Positions 1 through 7,700 of a DNA stretch of 7,985 nucleotides are shown here, piece after piece. Positions within the stretch are counted from its first letter, which is position 1. Every line of letters starts with the position of its first letter. The notes under the pieces were generated by a model that saw only the letters and a list, made by a program, of their open reading frames with translations, did no database searches and was not told the DNA's origin. Source of the DNA: Acidimicrobiia bacterium (GTDB lineage Bacteria; Actinomycetota; Acidimicrobiia; Acidimicrobiales; CATQHL01); the NCBI GenBank assembly GCA_021296435.1, contig JAGWAK010000114.1, forward strand, positions 1-7,985, written 5' to 3'. The position numbers and the translations under genes are program-made.

Positions 1-2286
1 CCCGAGCGCGGCCCCGACCAGCGCCAGGCCGCCGGCCTCCGTCAGCACCAGCCGGCGCACATCGGCAAGCCGGGCGCCTACCGCCATGCGAATGGCGATC
101 TCGCGCCGCCTCTGCGCCACGGTGTACGAGACGACGCCGTAGAGTCCGACCGAGCCGAGCAGCAGCGCGAGCCCGGCCGCGATGAGGAGCAGCACCATAA
201 CGAACGCCCGCTCGCCGCGGGCCAGCGCGACGAGCGTCTCGAGCGTCCCCACTTCGGGGATCGGCAGCGTCGGATCGAGCTCGCTCACCGCCTCCCGCAC
301 TCCCGGCGCGAGGGCCGCCGCGTTCGCGGCCCGGACGGCGTAGCGCATCGCGGCCGGGACCAACGGTTCGTCACCGGCGCCCCCACCGCCACCGGGAGGA
401 ATCGGGTAGTAGACCATCTCCGGCGGGTCCTCATGGAGCGCGATCTCGTGGACATCGGCGACCACGCCGACGACTCGGCTCCACACCTGCTCCTCGCCCT
501 CCGGCGGAACGCCCTGCCGGATGCCCTTCCCGAGCGCGCTCTCCCCCGGCCAGTACGCGTCGGCCAACGCCTGCGACACGATCACCACCGAGGCGTCCCG
601 CTCCCCGTCGAGGGGGTCGAACGGACGCCCCTCGACGAGTTCGACGCGCAGGGTGTCGAAGTAGCCGTGCGAGACCAGCTTCGTCCTGAACACGGGCGGC
701 ACGTCACCGTCGGCAAGCGGCCGGCCCTCGATGCTGAAACCGGACCCGGACGACTCACCCCCCAACGGCACGGTCGACGTAGCCGTCGCATCGACCGCTC
801 CGGGCAGGGCCCGGAGCCGTTCGACGAGCCGGCGATGGAAGCCCAGCCGCGCTTCGGGAGTGCCGTAGTCCCGTTGCGGCAACGACAGTCCGAAGGTCAG
901 CACGTCGACCGGATCGAAGCCCGGATCGACCGCCGCCAGTCGCCCGAAGGAGCGCACGGCCAGACCCGACCCGACGAGCAGGGTCAGGGCGAGCGAGATC
1001 TGAACCACTACCAACCCGCGGCGGGCGAACTGCCGTTCGCGGCCGGCCGTTCCCCCGCGCGCCCCGGCTGTCATATTCGCAGTGGCGGCCGCACTGGCGC
1101 GGACGGCCGGCAGGATGCCGAAGAGCAGGCCGGCCACGACCGAGACCGCGAAGCCGAAGAGCAGCACCCAGGCATCCATCGAGATCTCGTCCAGCCGCGG
1201 CAGTGCCTGCGGGCCGAAGCGCACCACCAGACGCACCGCCAGCAAAGCCAGCGGAAGGGCCAGCAGGCCCCCGACCACTCCCAGGGCCACGCTCTCGGTC
1301 AGCACCGACGCCACCAGCCGGGCGCGGCTCTCACCGAGCGCGGCGCGCATCGCCGCCTCGCCGTGCCGAGCCTCGGATCGCACCAGGTGAAGGTTGGCGA
1401 CGTTGGCGCAGGCGATGAGCAACAGGAACCCCACGGCGCCGAGCAGGATCCAGAGCGCCGCTTCGATGTCGCCGACCACGACCTCGCGGGCCGGATCGAC
1501 CAGCGGCCGCAACCCGGCCGACGCCAGCACGGGGGCCGCCGGCTGATCGGGCAGGATCTCGACCAGGTTCGAGATCAGCGCGTCGAGCTCCGCCCGCACC
1601 TGCTCGAGCGTCGCTCCGTCCGCGATCCGTGCCACCCCGGTCATCCCGAAGGCTCCGAGTTGCGTGGCGGCGGGGTCGAGGCGGATCGGCAGCCACAGGT
1701 CCGCCGGCGGCCGCGAGAAGGCGAAGCCCGCCGGCATCACTCCGATGATCTCCGTCGCGGCCCCGTCGACGTCGACGACACGCCCCACCACGTCCGGGTT
1801 CGCGCCGAATCGGGACCTCCACAGGCCGTCGCTCACCACGACCACCGCCGCGCCGCCCGGCCGGTCCTCCTCGGCGGTGAACGCCCGTCCGATACGCGGC
1901 CGCGTCCGCATCACGTCGAAGAACGACGCGGAGATGCTGGCGGCCTGCACGCGCTGCGGGTTCTCCCGCCCCGTGAAGCTGGCCTGTCCGTCCCGTATCG
2001 CGGCCACGCCGTCCAGCGTGCGGCTCTCCGAGGCGTACAGGTAGTAGAGCGCGTCCGACATCGGCAACTCGTCGAGCTGCACGAGCCCCGGCGCGGCGTG
2101 CCGCAGGATCACCAGCCGCTCGGAGTCCGCGACCGGGAGCGGCCGAAGCAGCACGGCGTTGACGACCGTGAAGATCGCGACGTTCGCTCCGACCCCGGTC
2201 GCCAGCATCGCCAGAGAGACCAGCGTGAACCCGGGGCTGCCGAGCGCGCGGCGCCACAGGAGTCGAAGCTGGGACGAGAGCGTCAT
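1..2286 (-). CDS. ADOP/MacB-like FtsX-family permease, 3' end cut by window edge
   Basis: Membrane permease of the FtsX/MacB_PCD type, probably of the ADOP group common in Acidobacteriota; such proteins are thought to act in efflux or envelope transport with a separate ATPase, which is not visible here. The start is ATG at 2286, preceded by a purine-rich GAGGGGGA about 5 nt upstream. The frame is open for 762 codons to position 1 without a stop. The N-terminus has the family hallmark (SPGFTLVSLAML then GVGANVAIFTVVNAVLLRPL), with TM1 near residues 20-45. A periplasmic MacB_PCD-like domain follows (about 60-270), then TM segments near 276-297, 328-350, 373-397 and 424-446, a second periplasmic domain (about 450-690), and TM6 near 694-720. 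TM6 is followed by the conserved AQRRREIAIRMAVGA segment. The duplicated TM/periplasmic layout is typical of ADOP. The N-terminal PadR-like prefix of some ADOPs is absent. About 40-50 residues, including the last TM helix, should lie beyond the left edge. Substrate unknown. Confidence 0.93.
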   Translation of the reverse strand, partial: MTLSSQLRLLWRRALGSPGFTLVSLAMLATGVGANVAIFTVVNAVLLRPLPVADSERLVILRHAAPGLVQLDELPMSDALYYLYASESRTLDGVAAIRDGQASFTGRENPQRVQAASISASFFDVMRTRPRIGRAFTAEEDRPGGAAVVVVSDGLWRSRFGANPDVVGRVVDVDGAATEIIGVMPAGFAFSRPPADLWLPIRLDPAATQLGAFGMTGVARIADGATLEQVRAELDALISNLVEILPDQPAAPVLASAGLRPLVDPAREVVVGDIEAALWILLGAVGFLLLIACANVANLHLVRSEARHGEAAMRAALGESRARLVASVLTESVALGVVGGLLALPLALLAVRLVVRFGPQALPRLDEISMDAWVLLFGFAVSVVAGLLFGILPAVRASAAATANMTAGARGGTAGRERQFARRGLVVVQISLALTLLVGSGLAVRSFGRLAAVDPGFDPVDVLTFGLSLPQRDYGTPEARLGFHRRLVERLRALPGAVDATATSTVPLGGESSGSGFSIEGRPLADGDVPPVFRTKLVSHGYFDTLRVELVEGRPFDPLDGERDASVVIVSQALADAYWPGESALGKGIRQGVPPEGEEQVWSRVVGVVADVHEIALHEDPPEMVYYPIPPGGGGGAGDEPLVPAAMRYAVRAANAAALAPGVREAVSELDPTLPIPEVGTLETLVALARGERAFVMVLLLIAAGLALLLGSVGLYGVVSYTVAQRRREIAIRMAVGARLADVRRLVLTEAGGLALVGAALG

Positions 2287-2361
2287 CCGTTCCCCCTCAC
2301 CGACATGTCGACGGGACCCACACCGCCGGAGGAACGAGGAGGACGTTCACGCGGCCCGCCG
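2287..2361. other. 75-bp intergenic spacer between the HEPN gene and the permease
   Basis: This is the only intergenic gap above 12 bp in the window. It contains the permease ribosome binding site (GAGGGGGA on the minus strand). I see no convincing hairpin terminator and no clear -35/-10 pair, so it does not show whether the permease is transcribed separately from the upstream cassette. Confidence 0.5.
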
Positions 2362-2700
2362 TCATTGCCCAGGTCGCAGGACCGCAAGGAAGCGCTCCAA
2401 GTCCCGCGCAAGCGCGATCCGGACGTCAGCGGCCCTGGCAGCCAGATCGCCCACCTTGGCCGAATCGAGATCGGTACCGTACGCGTGGCGGAACAGATGG
2501 CGGAACCGGCGCAGCTCGTCGAGGTCCCGAGCCACCGCTTCCGACAGCAGCGCCGGTCGGACGCCTCGAACGTCAAGCTGCATCCGCCGGAGCAAATCGG
2601 CGTGATACCGGGCGTCGTCCACGCGGTTCGCGAAGAACCGCGCGACCTCCTCGAACCACTGGTCGAACCCGCCGGAGAGATTGTGGAGCAGGTACCCCAT
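2362..2700 (-). CDS. hepT: HEPN-domain ribonuclease toxin (HepT-like), surviving core ORF
   Basis: Encodes 112 residues of a HEPN RNase of the HepT-like kind found with MNT nucleotidyltransferases. The family signature is the Rx4-6H RNase motif: residues 61-75 read DELRRFRHLFRHAYG, giving R67-x4-H72 followed by A-Y. The upstream helix (GYLLHNLSGGFDQWFEEVA, then the ANRVDDARYHADLLRRM region) matches the HepT-like pattern of a conserved LLHNL segment and a WH/YH-x3-L-x-RM segment. HepT toxins cut RNA, tRNA in the characterised cases, and are inactivated by MntA-mediated AMPylation. The ATG at 2700 has a strong Shine-Dalgarno 8 nt upstream. The original start was probably ATG 2816, in another frame, so this may be a restarted, N-terminally shortened form or simply the 3' part of a pseudogene. 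The catalytic R and H are retained. The stop is TGA at 2364-2362. Confidence 0.72.
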   Translation of the reverse strand: MGYLLHNLSGGFDQWFEEVARFFANRVDDARYHADLLRRMQLDVRGVRPALLSEAVARDLDELRRFRHLFRHAYGTDLDSAKVGDLAARAADVRIALARDLERFLAVLRPGQ

Positions 2701-2816
2701 GCTGTCCACCTCCTCCGGACCGCGGGCACCCTGCGGTCGCCGATACGGTCGATGTCCCGGCGCCGTGCCTGCAGGGCAGCTTCGAGAAGCGAGAACGCTC
2801 CCTCCTCCATTCTCAT
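2701..2816 (-). pseudogene. hepT: 5' part of the HEPN toxin gene, separated from its core by a frameshift
   Basis: ATG at 2816 overlaps the mntA-like stop as ATGA (2816-2813), the usual coupled start for such pairs. It opens a helix-like peptide (FSLLEAALQARRRDIDRI, residues about 7-25) of the kind that begins HepT-like proteins. This frame does not continue into the HEPN core. The core frame takes over somewhere between about 2738 and 2715, where the reading shifts by +2 or -1. The core frame itself (PEEVDSM) is plausible coding just before ATG 2700, so the break is probably upstream of 2715. Either a real indel or an assembly error would explain it. Family resemblance of the helix is judged by eye. 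Confidence 0.6.
2709..2714 (-). promoter_or_regulatory. Strong internal Shine-Dalgarno ahead of HEPN ATG 2700
   Basis: AGGAGG on the minus strand, 8 nt upstream of ATG 2700. It is the best ribosome binding site seen at any start examined in the window, and it lies just downstream of the hepT frame break, so the HEPN core could be translated by re-initiation. The same bases also encode E-E-V in the original HEPN frame, so the match may partly be coincidental. Confidence 0.5.
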
Positions 2817-3173
2817 CCGTAGACCCGGATCCCGGCCCGGACGCACGATTCCGGGAACGGGTGCCGGTCGACGCTTGGTGGCCTCCTCGAGCGCCTTCAT
2901 CACCTCGAGCACGTCTCGCGAGCAGCCGCCCACCGCCACGTCGACGTCCGACGTCTCGCGCCACAGCTCGGGTGACCTGAGTGATCCGATGACGTACGCC
3001 GTGCGCACGCCGAGCCGCTCCCGCAGCACGAAGAGGGCACTCCGCACCTCCGACAGCACGGCGGCCTGATCGGCCGCCAGCCGCCGTCGTCGCTCGCGCA
3101 TCGCGTCGTCGCGAGCACTGGTATCGAACGACGCGGTCCGTCGGCCCTCGGCGCCGACAAGTCCACCAGTCAC
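2813..3173 (-). pseudogene. mntA: MNT-type nucleotidyltransferase antitoxin (MntA-like), frameshifted
   Basis: Minimal nucleotidyltransferase, the antitoxin partner of HEPN toxins, which AMPylates HepT. GTG at 3173 overlaps the stop of the preceding gene as GTGA, with GGGGGAG about 4 nt upstream; ATG 3101 is an alternative start. Residues 60-82 carry the fold's signature: GS at 63-64, then 11 residues, then D76-V-D78 in TSDVDVAVGG. The frame is right until K100 (codon 2876-2874). After that the family-like C-terminus (VDRHPF...VRAGIRVYG) is found one base on, from 2872 to the TGA at 2815-2813. The normal proteins have a strand resembling VDLVDLDRHPF at this point. Here only VDRHPF remains, so the strand carrying the third acidic residue appears deleted along with the frame. 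Without correction, translation continues in the wrong frame for 19 codons and then enters the hepT start frame. Probably inactive unless the indel is an assembly error. Confidence 0.72.
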
Positions 3174-3697
3174 CGCGCTCCCCCGTCCCGCTGACCAGGG
3201 GCTACGAGGCGACTGGCGGGATAGTCCGGGAAACTGCGGGTCCACGATTCGAGGTTGAAGACGCCGCAGCCGCCAACGATGTCGCGCTGCCAGGGCTGAC
3301 CGTCGGGCCCTCGCTGCGGCAGCGCCCGGCTCAGGGCCTCCGTTCGGGTCACCAAGTGCGCTTCGTCGAGTGTGTTCAGGGCGATGAGCACGAGGTAGTC
3401 GACAGGCTTGTCGGCGCGGCCGGACGCCCATTCGTAGAGGAAGGAGTACCGATGCTTGTACTTGAGGGCCTCGTCAAGCCTGCCGCTGAGAAGTTCCTCG
3501 ATGAACTCGCCGCGACTCTTCGGCGTCGCTCGCGGATGTTGAGGATCCTTCAACTCGATGTACAGATACCGATCAGGAAGCTCAACGACAAGATCCACGG
3601 CCTTCATGCAGTGACTCAGTCCGTGCTGGTCCTCGAACCTCCGCCCACCCACCGCATCGGCAATGTCGATCTCCAGGTTCCCTTCCGTGAACGTCAT
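3170..3697 (-). CDS. Putative PD-(D/E)XK-like nuclease, small partner of the ATPase
   Basis: A 175-residue protein of unrecognised family. I chose ATG 3697 because it forms an ATGA overlap with the ATPase stop; the longer reading from 3805 would overlap the ATPase by 112 bp, and its extra N-terminus looks non-coding. The central segment has an acidic residue in a hydrophobic strand, D35 (KAVDLVVEL), then E48-L-K50 (RYLYIELKDP) on the next strand, followed by helices rich in K/R/E (K79, K81). This D-x12-ExK pattern between beta strands is the usual core of PD-(D/E)XK nucleases, as in restriction endonucleases. The assignment rests on that pattern only. A later hydrophobic strand (VDYLVLIAL, 99-107) fits the same fold. 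There is no signal peptide or membrane segment, so it is presumably cytoplasmic. Coupling to the ATPase suggests an effector loaded or controlled by it. The C-terminal tail is Gly/Arg-rich. Confidence 0.75.
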   Translation of the reverse strand: MTFTEGNLEIDIADAVGGRRFEDQHGLSHCMKAVDLVVELPDRYLYIELKDPQHPRATPKSRGEFIEELLSGRLDEALKYKHRYSFLYEWASGRADKPVDYLVLIALNTLDEAHLVTRTEALSRALPQRGPDGQPWQRDIVGGCGVFNLESWTRSFPDYPASRLVAPGQRDGGAR

Positions 3698-4746
3698 CCC
3701 GCCAGACCCCGCAGACTGCGTTTGGTCTCCCGGTCGTACAGATCGGCGAACGTATCGGCGATCGTGTTCGGAGCAATGCTCCGGTAGCTGCGCGCGGAAC
3801 CGCAAACGACATCGCCTGTCTCCTCCTGACGGTAGAGCGCATGAAACGCCACCTGGTCTGCGGTCGTCGTGCGGAGATCCAACTCTTTGAGGATGACGTA
3901 ATCGTGGGTCGCCAGGAATTCCTGCACATCGGCACGCTGCAGTTCGAGCAGCGTGTTCACTACCACGCCGAACAACTTGGGATTGAGGTTGGTCTCCGGC
4001 TCGTCCCAGAACAGGACGGAACCCGACGGCAGAGTGCCGTTGCGGATCAGCAGCCAGAGCAAGGCCAGCTTGCGCACGCCCTCCGCGAGCAAGGAGAACT
4101 CGATCTCCCCCTCTTCGCTGCGCAGGAAGAACTCCTCGTTCTCCACCAGAACCCTGCCACCGACAGCCTTCTGCAAACCGGTCAGCAGCCCTTCGCGCCG
4201 TTCATCTGTCGGCCCGCGCAACGCCGGAAGATACGCTCGATCCAGCACGTCCCTGTATGTCTCCTCGAAGTGTATCTCCCGCTTGGCGTAGAGCGACCGG
4301 AAACCGGGCGCGTTCGAGAGCATCTCCTTGACGGGTATATAGACGCTCTCCACCGGCTCATGACCCCATTCTCCGATCTCGGGTTCGGGCTCGTCGCTCG
4401 CAAACGTCGATGGCCGCAAGGAGACGAGCCTCGGACGACTCGCGAACGACTGCTCCAGTGTCAGGGACCCACGGCATATGCGTATCGTCGCCTTGCCATC
4501 CGCACCCGACTCCCGCCTGACGAGGCGCTTGAGGCGGTGGCCTGACGGCAGGAAGACCGCGGCCAATTTCCGGGCGAAATCGTCGACCGGACTTCGGGAA
4601 GCCTCGCACCCGGCGTAACAGACCTTCATCAAGTGCGTCTTGCCAGTGCCGTTTGCACCGACAAGTACATTGATGCCGGGAGAGAGATCCAGCTGCAAAC
4701 TCCGAAACGCCGTGAAGTTCTCGAGCTCGACTCGCGTCAGCGCCAT
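3694..4746 (-). CDS. ABC/SMC-like AAA-family ATPase of a defence-type cassette
   Basis: A 350-residue cytoplasmic ATP-binding protein of the AAA_15/AAA_21 (RecF/OLD-like) kind. The start MALTRVELENFTAF is the classic strand-1 opening of these ATPases. Walker A is GANGTGKT at 30-37. A signature-like segment (LLAEGVRKLALLWLLI) lies at 219-234. Walker B is SVLFWDEPETNLNP at 243-256, with D248 and catalytic E249. The H-loop is FLATHDY with H281. The C-terminal region has VAFHALYR (299-306) and the tail ADTFADLYDRETKRS. There is no long coiled coil and no fused TOPRIM domain, so unlike OLD or GajA its effector would be the separate downstream protein. The start lies 12 bp after the Tricorn stop, with no clear Shine-Dalgarno. 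The stop overlaps the next start as ATGA, implying coupled translation. Hand-counted sample lines give about 55-63% GC here against about 70-78% in the neighbouring protease gene. The exact family is not resolved. Confidence 0.92.
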   Translation of the reverse strand: MALTRVELENFTAFRSLQLDLSPGINVLVGANGTGKTHLMKVCYAGCEASRSPVDDFARKLAAVFLPSGHRLKRLVRRESGADGKATIRICRGSLTLEQSFASRPRLVSLRPSTFASDEPEPEIGEWGHEPVESVYIPVKEMLSNAPGFRSLYAKREIHFEETYRDVLDRAYLPALRGPTDERREGLLTGLQKAVGGRVLVENEEFFLRSEEGEIEFSLLAEGVRKLALLWLLIRNGTLPSGSVLFWDEPETNLNPKLFGVVVNTLLELQRADVQEFLATHDYVILKELDLRTTTADQVAFHALYRQEETGDVVCGSARSYRSIAPNTIADTFADLYDRETKRSLRGLAG

Positions 4747-4758
4747 GGGGTGTCCAGC

Positions 4759-7700
4759 CTACGGCGTCTTGACCGGCGGCGCGGGGCGTTCGGGGAGCGC
4801 CTTCGGGTTCTCGCGCATCATGCGAAGAACTTCCTCCTCCTGGCCGGCGATGACGGAGCGGGGGTCGTTGTCGACCTCAATGTCGGGTTCGACGCCGACG
4901 TTCTCCACCACCCAGCTTCCGTCGGCCCCGTTCGTCCCGAACTGCGGCACGTTGACCGAGCCGCCGTCGATGAGCGGACCGTGGTTGGTGATGCCGATGA
5001 CGCCGCCCCACGAGCGCTTGCCGATCAGCGGTCCGAGCCCCGCCTCGCGGAAGCGGTACGGGAAGATGTCGCCGTCGGAGGCCGAGTCCTCGTCGAGGAT
5101 GCAGACCATGTGCCCGTGGAATGCGATGTCCGGATAGGTGCCCGGTGTGTCGTAGGTGCGCGCAAAGCGGGTTCCGAGCACGCGCCGGGCAAGGCGCTCG
5201 ATGAGCATCTGCGAGACGTTGCCGCCGCCGTTGCCCCGCACGTCGATGACGAGCCCCTCCTTGCGGATCTGCCCGTAGAACCACTTCACGAACTCCTGGA
5301 TGCCCTGCGCCCCCATGTCGGGGACGTGCAGATAGCCGACGCGGCCGTCGGTCATCTCCGACACCCGGCGCCGGTTTGCCTCCACCTCGGTGAGATAGCG
5401 GAGGCTCCGCTCCTCGGTGCGCGGCGTGAACGTCACCTCTCGCGCTCCGTCGAAGGTGGGCTCGGTGTTGAGCGTCAGCCGGACCGGACGGTCGGCACGG
5501 TGCCGCAGCACGCGGTAGGGATTGTCCGGGCCGGCGAGCTCCTCGCCGTCGATCGCGAGGACGTAGTCGCCGACCCGCGCGTCGACGCCGATCTCGGTGA
5601 GCGGCGCCCGGTAGCGCGGTTCCTCGTTGTGGCCGGCGAAGATCTCCGCGAGGCGGTAGCGGCCCGCGGCGGCGTCGAGCTCGAAGACCGCGCCGGGCAG
5701 GGCGACCGGCGGGCGGTCGGGCGTCTCCCAGTCGCCGCCCGCGATGTAGGCGTGGCTGACGCTCAGCTCCGCCACCATCTCACCGATGACGTAGTTCAGG
5801 TCGGAGCGGTGCGCGACGTGCTCCAGCAGGGGACGATAGCGGTCGCGCAGCGCCTCCCAGTCGTAGCCGTGCATGTTCTCGACGTAGAAGAAGTCGCGGA
5901 AGCGCCGCCAGACCTCGTCGAAGATCTGCGCCCACTCCTCCGCCGGCACGCGGTCGACCATCAGCCCGCGCGTCGAGACCGACGTTGCGTCGCCGCCGCC
6001 CGCCGGGTAGACGTTCCAGGTGCTCCCCTCGCGGACGAGCACCTTCTCGCCGTCGCGCGAGACGGCGTAGCCGCCGATGCCGTCGGCGATGGTCTTCGTC
6101 TCGCGGTCCTCGAACGTGAAGCGCTGGAGCGCCGGACGCACGTCGCCGCCCCGGCCGTAGTACTGCGCGCCGCCGCGGATGAAGAAGACACCGTCGTCCG
6201 CCCCGCTCAGCCCGACGTAGTTGTCGAACGTCACCGGCAGGCGCACCACCCGACGGGAGAGCCCGTCGAAGTCGATGCCGATCGGGCCCTCGCCGTCGCC
6301 TCCGTCGTCCGCGTCGTCGCCCCCGTCGCCGTCCCCCGCGGACGCACCGTCGTCCGCCGAGGCGCTGTCGTCCGCGTCCTCGTCATCCTCCTCGGCCAGC
6401 TCCACCTCGTCGCTCTCGGGCGGCAAAGGATGCGCCACGTCCTTGCGGAGCGCCAGGGCATAGATGCCGGTCTCGCGGTCGACCAGGTAGTTCCACTCGA
6501 ACGAACCGAGCTGCGGCGCGAACTGCCGGTCCGAGAGGTAGTAGAGGAAGTCGCCGTCGGGGTCCCAGGCCGGGTTCCACTCGTGGAAGAGGTCGTCCGT
6601 GATCCGGTGCAGCTCGCGGTCGGCGAGGCTCCAGACCCAGATGGAGCTGAACTCGGTCGGGTCGGTCATCGAGAACGCGAGATGGCCGCCGCGGGGCGAC
6701 CAGACGTAGTCCCGCAGGGCTCCGCGGGCCTCGTCGGCGACGTCGATGACCTCTTTCGACTCGACGTCGAGCACGTAGAGCCGGCCGTCCTTGTCGCCGA
6801 ACGCCAGGTGCTCCCCCGTCGGCGACCACTCGGGCGCGTAGCGCATCGCCTGCCCGCCGCTCGTGAGCTGCTCCGGCTCCCCCGAGCCGTCCTGGGCGAT
6901 CAGGTAGATCTCGTCCTCCCCCGTCGCGTCCGAGACGTAGGCGATGCGGCGGCCGTCCGGCGACCAGCGCGCCCACTTGTCGTGCGCGGACGAGCTGCGG
7001 GTCAGGTTGCGCGTCGGTCCGTTCTCGATAGGGGCCGTGAAGACGTCGCCGCGCGCCACGAACAACGCCCGCTCCCCACCGGGGCTGAGCTCGGCGTCTT
7101 CGATCAGGCCGGACGCCGCAACCCGCGACGGCCGCGTCGCCAGGCCGTCGTCCGGCACCGTGATTGCAATCGGACGCGACGTCCCGGCGTCGATCGTGTA
7201 GATCTGCAGCTCTCCGTTCAGCTCGTAGACGATGCGGTTCGCGCTGTCGTCGCCCGGCCAGCGGACGTCCCACGTGTCGCTGTCGGTGAGCCGCGTCGTC
7301 CCGCGCGAGGCGAGGTCGTAGCGGTAGAGATTCAGCGTTCCGTCGCGGTCCGAGGTGAAGTAGATCGCGTTGCCGATCCACATCGGGTCGCGGTCGGCGC
7401 GCCGGTGGGTCGTGACGCGCTCCACGACGTGCGTCTCGCGGTCGAAGATGTAGAGCTCCTGCGCCCAGCCGCCCTCGTAGCGCTTCCAGGTCCGGAAGTC
7501 GCGGAACAGGGGGGAGTAGACGACGCGCGAGCCGTCGGGCGACAGGTCTCCGGCGCCGGACTCGGGCATCGGCAGCGGCACGGGGAGCCCCCCGTCGGCC
7601 GACGCGAGGAACAGCCGGCTGTCGGAAAGGTCGGTGCTGTAGCGGAGCGACCGGAACAGCACCGCCCGCCCGTCGGGAGACCAGTCGTAGACCTGGTTGT

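Noticed and set aside
1331..2257. Minus-strand 308-codon frame inside the permease gene
   Set aside because: Arg/Ala/Gly-rich shadow. The frame starting at ATG 2286 gives the FtsX/MacB permease with transmembrane segments.
2283..2306. Seven-codon frame MSVRGNG ending in ATGA at the permease start
   Set aside because: Considered as a coupling leader peptide, but it is only the chance tail of the shifted mntA frame and has no Shine-Dalgarno or other support.
2701..2964. Upstream extension of the HEPN frame to 2964
   Set aside because: The added residues are Arg/Gly-rich and are a shadow of the MNT coding frame. The real upstream part of hepT is in another frame from 2816.
433..3069. Plus-strand open frame of 878 codons
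   Set aside because: It lies antisense to the permease, hepT and mntA. Its product is rich in Arg, His, Pro, Gln and Gly, with no domain or membrane pattern, as expected for a shadow frame in GC-rich DNA. The minus-strand frames carry clear family motifs.
3698..3805. Longer start for the nuclease-like gene at 3805
   Set aside because: The extra 36 residues overlap the conserved ATPase C-terminus and look like non-coding sequence; ATG 3697 gives a 4-nt ATGA overlap.
6221..6463. Plus-strand Ser/Pro-rich 80-codon frame
   Set aside because: It is the antisense reading of the acidic linker of the protease; Asp/Ala/Gly codons read backwards give Ser/Pro runs.
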